From NCBI RefSeq assembly GCF_014654895.1, contig NZ_BNBE01000002.1, positions 1,426,001-1,490,000 on the forward strand: DNA of 64,000 nucleotides, given 5' to 3'. Shown one piece after another: positions 60,001 through 64,000 of the stretch; positions within the stretch are counted from its first letter, which is position 1; every line of letters starts with the position of its first letter. The position numbers were made by a program, and so were the translations under genes. The DNA is from Streptomyces filamentosus. GTDB lineage: Bacteria; Actinomycetota; Actinomycetes; Streptomycetales; Streptomycetaceae. The notes under the pieces were generated by a model, which saw nothing but the letters and a program-made list of their open reading frames with translations, had not been told where the DNA came from and made no database searches.

Positions 60001-63000
60001 TCAGGCGTCCGGTGCGAGGTGTTTGCGCGCGACCCAGGCATCGGGCACGACGATCCACTCGTCGAACCCTGCCTGGTACGGCACGCTCTGCCCGGCCAGC
60101 CGCGGTGCCTTCGCCGGGTCGGACTGGGCGACGAGCAGCCACAGCGGGCTGCCACCTTGCCGCGCTTCCTCCGCGAGCCTTACGAGCAGGTCCAGCGCGT
60201 CGTACCGGGCGAGCACCGCAGTGTCGGTAAGGAGCAGCGGTCCCCGCCCCTGCCGCAGTCGCTCTCGCAGCTGCGGCTCGATGCGCCCCCACGCCTTGTC
60301 TGTACGGATGCGCAGCTGCTGGTGAGCCCGGCTTCCGGGTTCGGCAGCGTCGGCCTTGAGGACGGTCTCCCAGGTCGGTCTGGCCGCCTCGCCGATCACA
60401 CTGCGCAGTTCGTTCACGAAAAGCCCGGTCAATGACACCGGCCGCACACCGTACGGCTCGTCTGCCAGGTGGCGCACCGCGTTCTCAGCACCCCGGTGGG
60501 GCACCGTCAGGACCCGGAAGCCGTCCTGTCGCGCCGAGTGCCTGAGTCGCTGTTCGGCCTTGACCGCGGCTGCGACGGCCGCGTCCGCGTCGTACTGGGT
60601 GGGGGCGGATCTACGGGCCGCCGAGGCTCTCCAGCTCGCCGAGGTCAGGCCGGCTGTGGCGTCCCCGGCCGGACGGTCCGGGATGAGACGGAGCACCTTG
60701 TCGTAGCGCGTCGCCAGCTTCAGCTCGAAGCCCGCCTGCTTCAGGTAGCGGACCAGTGCGCTGCCGGTGGGCAACTCGCGTGGCACCAACGAGTCTGTGC
60801 CCAGGTCAGGGAAGCGGGTCGTGACTCGCTTGTGCAGGGCGTCAACCGTGAGGCCAGGCAGTCGCTCCTCCTCGACGCTCGGCTGCACGGCGACCACACC
60901 GGCCTGGGTGATCCTCAGCGCTCGCACCAGGTCCAGGTCGCGCGGGTAGATCTCCAGTCGGGGGGTGAGAGCGGCTCGGGTGGATGCTGCCACCGCGATC
61001 TCGGCGGTGCGCCGCTCGTCCCAGCCCAGGTTTCCCGGCGGCCGTCGCACCGCGTCCAGCTCGGTAAGAACGGTGCTGGCCGTCGGCAGAGATTCCAGGT
61101 CCGCGAGCCGGTCGGCCCGCGCGCCCAGGTTGAGCGCGTATTCCTGCAGAGCGGGCAGCGTCGGCGTGTCCGGGCCGTCCACGCCCTCTCGGACATCGAG
61201 GGCGAGCAGGCCCAGCACCGGATCGGCACCCTTAGGCATCCGGGCATGAAAGTAGCGGAAGAGCGGCGGGGCCTCGTTGTTGTAGCTCTCTCGCTCGACC
61301 ACCGCACGCAGCAGCGACAGGGCGAGCGCGCGCCGGTCGCGCCGCTCCACGTGCTGGGTGCCGCGCCGGGCGATCAGCGCGTCGGCGAGCTCGATCACCG
61401 GGGCCACCCGTCCGCGCTCAGCCAGGAGCTCCACCACCTCCTCGCGCAGCAGCCCAAGGGCGATGTCCTCGTACCAGCGCTCGCGCGCCTTCTTCACGAT
61501 CTGCGGGATACGGCCCGCGGTCAGGCCCACCGCGCCAGCGACGTCCCGCTGCCGAACCCATGCCAGGCCCTCGGGCAGCTTGCCGGCCTCGTTGGGCAGC
61601 CGCAGCAGCAGCCGGACCGCTTCGCGCTCCTTGGCGTTGGAGCGGGCACTGCCGCTGGATGGCTTCGGGACCAGGCGAGCGGCCAGCGCGTCCAGGCTCA
61701 GCGCGCCCAGCAGCTGCGGGTCAGTGACATTTCCACCGCCGGCGGCGACTGATTCGGCGACCGCCTGTTCCAGCTCGGTGATTTCCTGGCCGGCTGCCTT
61801 GCGGGCTTCCGCGCTGAGTGGTGCGGGGGCCGCTTTGCCGAGTCGGAGGTTCCACTCCTTCTGCCGGCGCTGGATCTCCTCCCGGGTGCGCGAGCCCATG
61901 CCGGGCGCGGTGAGGAACTTCCTCACCGAGTACTCCAGTACGTCCCCGACGGTGTTCAGTCCCATGGCGAACAGCTGGGACTGCGCGGAGAGCGTCAGAC
62001 CTGCCACGGACAGAGGCGTCGTGCGGTCAGCCCTCGCCGCCTGCTGGTCACGGACCTGCTCGGCGGAGGCATCGTCGTCCTCGCGTCCGATCTGTGGCCG
62101 GGCTTCTTGCGTGGTACCTACGCTTTCCGCCGTACCGTGCCCGGAGCTCGGAGCCGTTGTCCGCTGCGCATCCAGGAAGATTGCCTGCCAAGCACGCTCC
62201 ATAGGCTTCAGGTCCGAAAACCGGTCCTTCACGTCCCGCGCCAGAGCCTTGCGGAAGAAGGCGACCAGGCCGTCGCGAACAGCCGGCTCGAAGGCGTCGG
62301 CGGCGAGCTGCGGGTACGGCCACTCCTTCGGATCGGTCTGCCGGGCTGTGACGGCACCGTCGCCCCATCGGGGCAGTTCGTTCGACGCCATCTCGTGCAA
62401 TGTCGCCGCGAGCGCGTACCGCTCGGCATGACCGTCGTACGAGCCGCGCGTGATGATGCCCAAGAACGGGTCGAGGTAGCCCTCGGTGCCCGCATCGATC
62501 TCCTTCGCCGGGTAGCCAGCGAGCGAGAAGTCGATCAGCACCAGCTGTCGAGTGCCGTTGGGACGGATCCGGATTGCGATGTTGTCCGGCTTCAGGTCCC
62601 GATGCCAGATTCCTTCCGCCTCCAAGTGCTCCACCGCGCCGAAGAGGTACTTCCCGTACGCCTCCAGCTGGTCCATGCCCAGGCGGCCGTTGTCCCGCAG
62701 CTGTCGGGCGACGGTGTCCTCACGCCGCCTCGGTCCCTTCCCGTCACCACGGTCCTGGTCCTTCAGCTCTCGGCTGTCGCCGACGTATTCGAGAGCGAGC
62801 ACGCGACGTCCGGCGAGAGTGATCGGCTCCCGCTCGTAGAGCGCGATGATGCTGGAATCACGGTGGATGCGACCCAAGATCTGGGCCTCCCGGTCGAGGA
62901 CCGCGTGCTTGGCTTCGCTCAGCGCGACCTTCAGCACAGCCACCGGCAGGGTGCCGCTACGCCGCGGCTCACCAGCGAGATCCCTCGCCAGGAACGCCCG

Positions 63001-64000
63001 AGAGGTCGAGCCGGTGCCGAGCCGGCGAACAACCTCCCAGCGCCCGGCCAGTACATCCCCGGCCACAGCCTCCAGCGGGTCCTTCTCCGGCTCGCCCCGA
63101 TCCTCGTCCGCTTCCGATCCCGACCCGCCGTCCCCGCCCGTGCCTGCGGCTGTGGCCGAGCCGACGGAGTCCTTTTCGGTGAATGCCTGCTCGACGTACT
63201 CCAGCATCTCCAGGAAGTCGTCGACCGTTGACAGGCGCCGACCCGGTTCGTACGCGGTGGATGCCTCCACCAGGTCGTCGATGTCCGGGTTGAGTCCGTC
63301 GACCAAGGCACTCGGGCGCAGGCTCTCACCGGCTTCCAGGCGGGCCATGACGTCGCTCTGGCTTGCGCCTGGTGCCTGCCCGGCGACCAGCAGATACGTG
63401 AGGACGCCGAGCCCGTACACATCGAGGCGCACCGGATCGGCCTTGGGAATCCTCAGCTCCGGCGCCAGATAGGGATCAGCCTGCTCCGAGACGTGGAACC
63501 CGGACACATTTGTAGGAGCCAGGGTCAGTGGCCGGCCACGGCTGGCGCTCTGGCCTGTAGCGATCTGCCAGTCCGCGATCTGCGGCCAAGGGCTCAGCCA
63601 GCGCTGCTCCTCGCTGAGCTCCCGCCCGCGCGGGCCGCGATCCCGCGGAATGATGTGCACCGCGTGCGCCGACAGCGTGCGGTGATGGAAACGGCGTGAG
63701 TGCGCGGAGCGCACCGTCTCCGCGAGCTGCCGTACGAGCGCAAGGCGACCCCGCAGGTCCAGCTGCTTCCCGTGCTGCACCAGAAAGTCGTCCAGCCGCA
63801 GAGTCTCCGGGTGGTAGTCGAACAGGATCGTCGGCCCAGCCGGATGCCCTGACGGCAGGTAACTCTTCAGCTGTACCGCACCCGGGTGCCGGAACCGGCT
63901 GAGCACCAGCGCCTCGCGGGCAGCGGCCTGCTCCACCGAACGCCGCTCGGCGTCCGAAGCACCGCGCTCGCTGAGGAAGACGCGCACTCGCGCCAGATCA
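60001..64000 (-). CDS. pglW: BREX-2 protein kinase PglW (5' end beyond the window)
   Basis: The 1333 visible codons run off the right edge; the N-terminal region, usually a NERD domain, is missing. Two kinase-like domains are present. The first, nearest the edge, has a degraded catalytic loop (FHHRTLSAHAV for HRD). The second has HRDLKPDNIA and LIDFSLAGY, where DFG is DFS. A helix-hairpin-helix stretch resembling the RNA polymerase alpha C-terminal domain (LNTVGDVLEYSVRKFLTAPGMGSRTREEIQ) and a long helical region follow. PglW is the Ser/Thr kinase of the Pgl/BREX-2 system. Confidence 0.94.
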   Translation of the reverse strand, partial: DLARVRVFLSERGASDAERRSVEQAAAREALVLSRFRHPGAVQLKSYLPSGHPAGPTILFDYHPETLRLDDFLVQHGKQLDLRGRLALVRQLAETVRSAHSRRFHHRTLSAHAVHIIPRDRGPRGRELSEEQRWLSPWPQIADWQIATGQSASRGRPLTLAPTNVSGFHVSEQADPYLAPELRIPKADPVRLDVYGLGVLTYLLVAGQAPGASQSDVMARLEAGESLRPSALVDGLNPDIDDLVEASTAYEPGRRLSTVDDFLEMLEYVEQAFTEKDSVGSATAAGTGGDGGSGSEADEDRGEPEKDPLEAVAGDVLAGRWEVVRRLGTGSTSRAFLARDLAGEPRRSGTLPVAVLKVALSEAKHAVLDREAQILGRIHRDSSIIALYEREPITLAGRRVLALEYVGDSRELKDQDRGDGKGPRRREDTVARQLRDNGRLGMDQLEAYGKYLFGAVEHLEAEGIWHRDLKPDNIAIRIRPNGTRQLVLIDFSLAGYPAKEIDAGTEGYLDPFLGIITRGSYDGHAERYALAATLHEMASNELPRWGDGAVTARQTDPKEWPYPQLAADAFEPAVRDGLVAFFRKALARDVKDRFSDLKPMERAWQAIFLDAQRTTAPSSGHGTAESVGTTQEARPQIGREDDDASAEQVRDQQAARADRTTPLSVAGLTLSAQSQLFAMGLNTVGDVLEYSVRKFLTAPGMGSRTREEIQRRQKEWNLRLGKAAPAPLSAEARKAAGQEITELEQAVAESVAAGGGNVTDPQLLGALSLDALAARLVPKPSSGSARSNAKEREAVRLLLRLPNEAGKLPEGLAWVRQRDVAGAVGLTAGRIPQIVKKARERWYEDIALGLLREEVVELLAERGRVAPVIELADALIARRGTQHVERRDRRALALSLLRAVVERESYNNEAPPLFRYFHARMPKGADPVLGLLALDVREGVDGPDTPTLPALQEYALNLGARADRLADLESLPTASTVLTELDAVRRPPGNLGWDERRTAEIAVAASTRAALTPRLEIYPRDLDLVRALRITQAGVVAVQPSVEEERLPGLTVDALHKRVTTRFPDLGTDSLVPRELPTGSALVRYLKQAGFELKLATRYDKVLRLIPDRPAGDATAGLTSASWRASAARRSAPTQYDADAAVAAAVKAEQRLRHSARQDGFRVLTVPHRGAENAVRHLADEPYGVRPVSLTGLFVNELRSVIGEAARPTWETVLKADAAEPGSRAHQQLRIRTDKAWGRIEPQLRERLRQGRGPLLLTDTAVLARYDALDLLVRLAEEARQGGSPLWLLVAQSDPAKAPRLAGQSVPYQAGFDEWIVVPDAWVARKHLAPDA

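Overview
The window is actinobacterial chromosome, almost certainly Streptomyces. It has very high GC, strong GC bias at third codon positions, frequent GTG/TTG starts, several starts that look leaderless, and families typical of the genus (DUF5999, DUF6879, DUF3037 with a HipA-like kinase, XRE-TPR regulators, the BREX-2/Pgl phage-defence set). Coordinates and motifs were read by eye. Family names come from recognising sequence, not from searches.

Region 1 (1-26.3 kb) looks like conserved chromosome. In order it carries a 5' fragment of an unknown gene, an XRE-cupin regulator divergent from an EamA transporter, two left-handed beta-helix proteins (an acyltransferase and a gamma-type carbonic anhydrase), a DedA protein, a hotdog thioesterase, a Pro/Gln-rich membrane protein, an MFS transporter, a spermidine-synthase-like protein, a patatin, an AlkD-like protein, a TVP38/TMEM64 protein, UppP, a flavin reductase, a SnoaL-like protein, apolipoprotein N-acyltransferase and a Gfo/Idh/MocA oxidoreductase. 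These are followed by an FAD monooxygenase divergent from a TetR regulator with two clear palindromic operators, a DinB/DUF664 protein, a small lipoprotein, a TPR-like protein, uracil-DNA glycosylase, an orphan peptide-type solute-binding lipoprotein, two short-chain dehydrogenases and a coupled HipA-like kinase/DUF3037 pair.

Region 2 (26.3-45.6 kb) looks like the start of an integrated island. A tyrosine recombinase and an AlpA/Xis-type excisionase sit directly upstream of the HipA-like gene. Next come an unknown protein with a nuclease-like core, a truncated DUF6879 remnant, an aminoglycoside-phosphotransferase-fold kinase and an XRE-TPR regulator. Divergent from the regulator is a long, tightly packed plus-strand run (33.0-42.9 kb): an anti-sigma-type ATPase, a P-loop kinase, DUF5999, a GH15 glycosidase, a small lipoprotein, a GNAT protein, an S-adenosylhomocysteine-hydrolase-like protein, a Cys-motif protein, a SAM methyltransferase, a phosphoribosyltransferase fused to a large unknown region, and a HAD phosphatase. 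Most neighbours overlap by 4-8 nt. I cannot match this set to a described pathway. It looks like a regulated route to, or response using, a nucleoside- or phosphoribosyl-derived small molecule, and it is the best candidate here for an undescribed system. A frameshifted DUF89 phosphatase-like gene and a NUDIX hydrolase follow.

Region 3 (45.7-64.0 kb) is a BREX type 2 locus in the order pglW-pglX-pglY-pglZ-brxD-brxHI, all on the minus strand. It is complete except that the 5' end of pglW lies beyond the window. The presence of integrase, excisionase and BREX-2 suggests a defence island. Its far end is not in the window.
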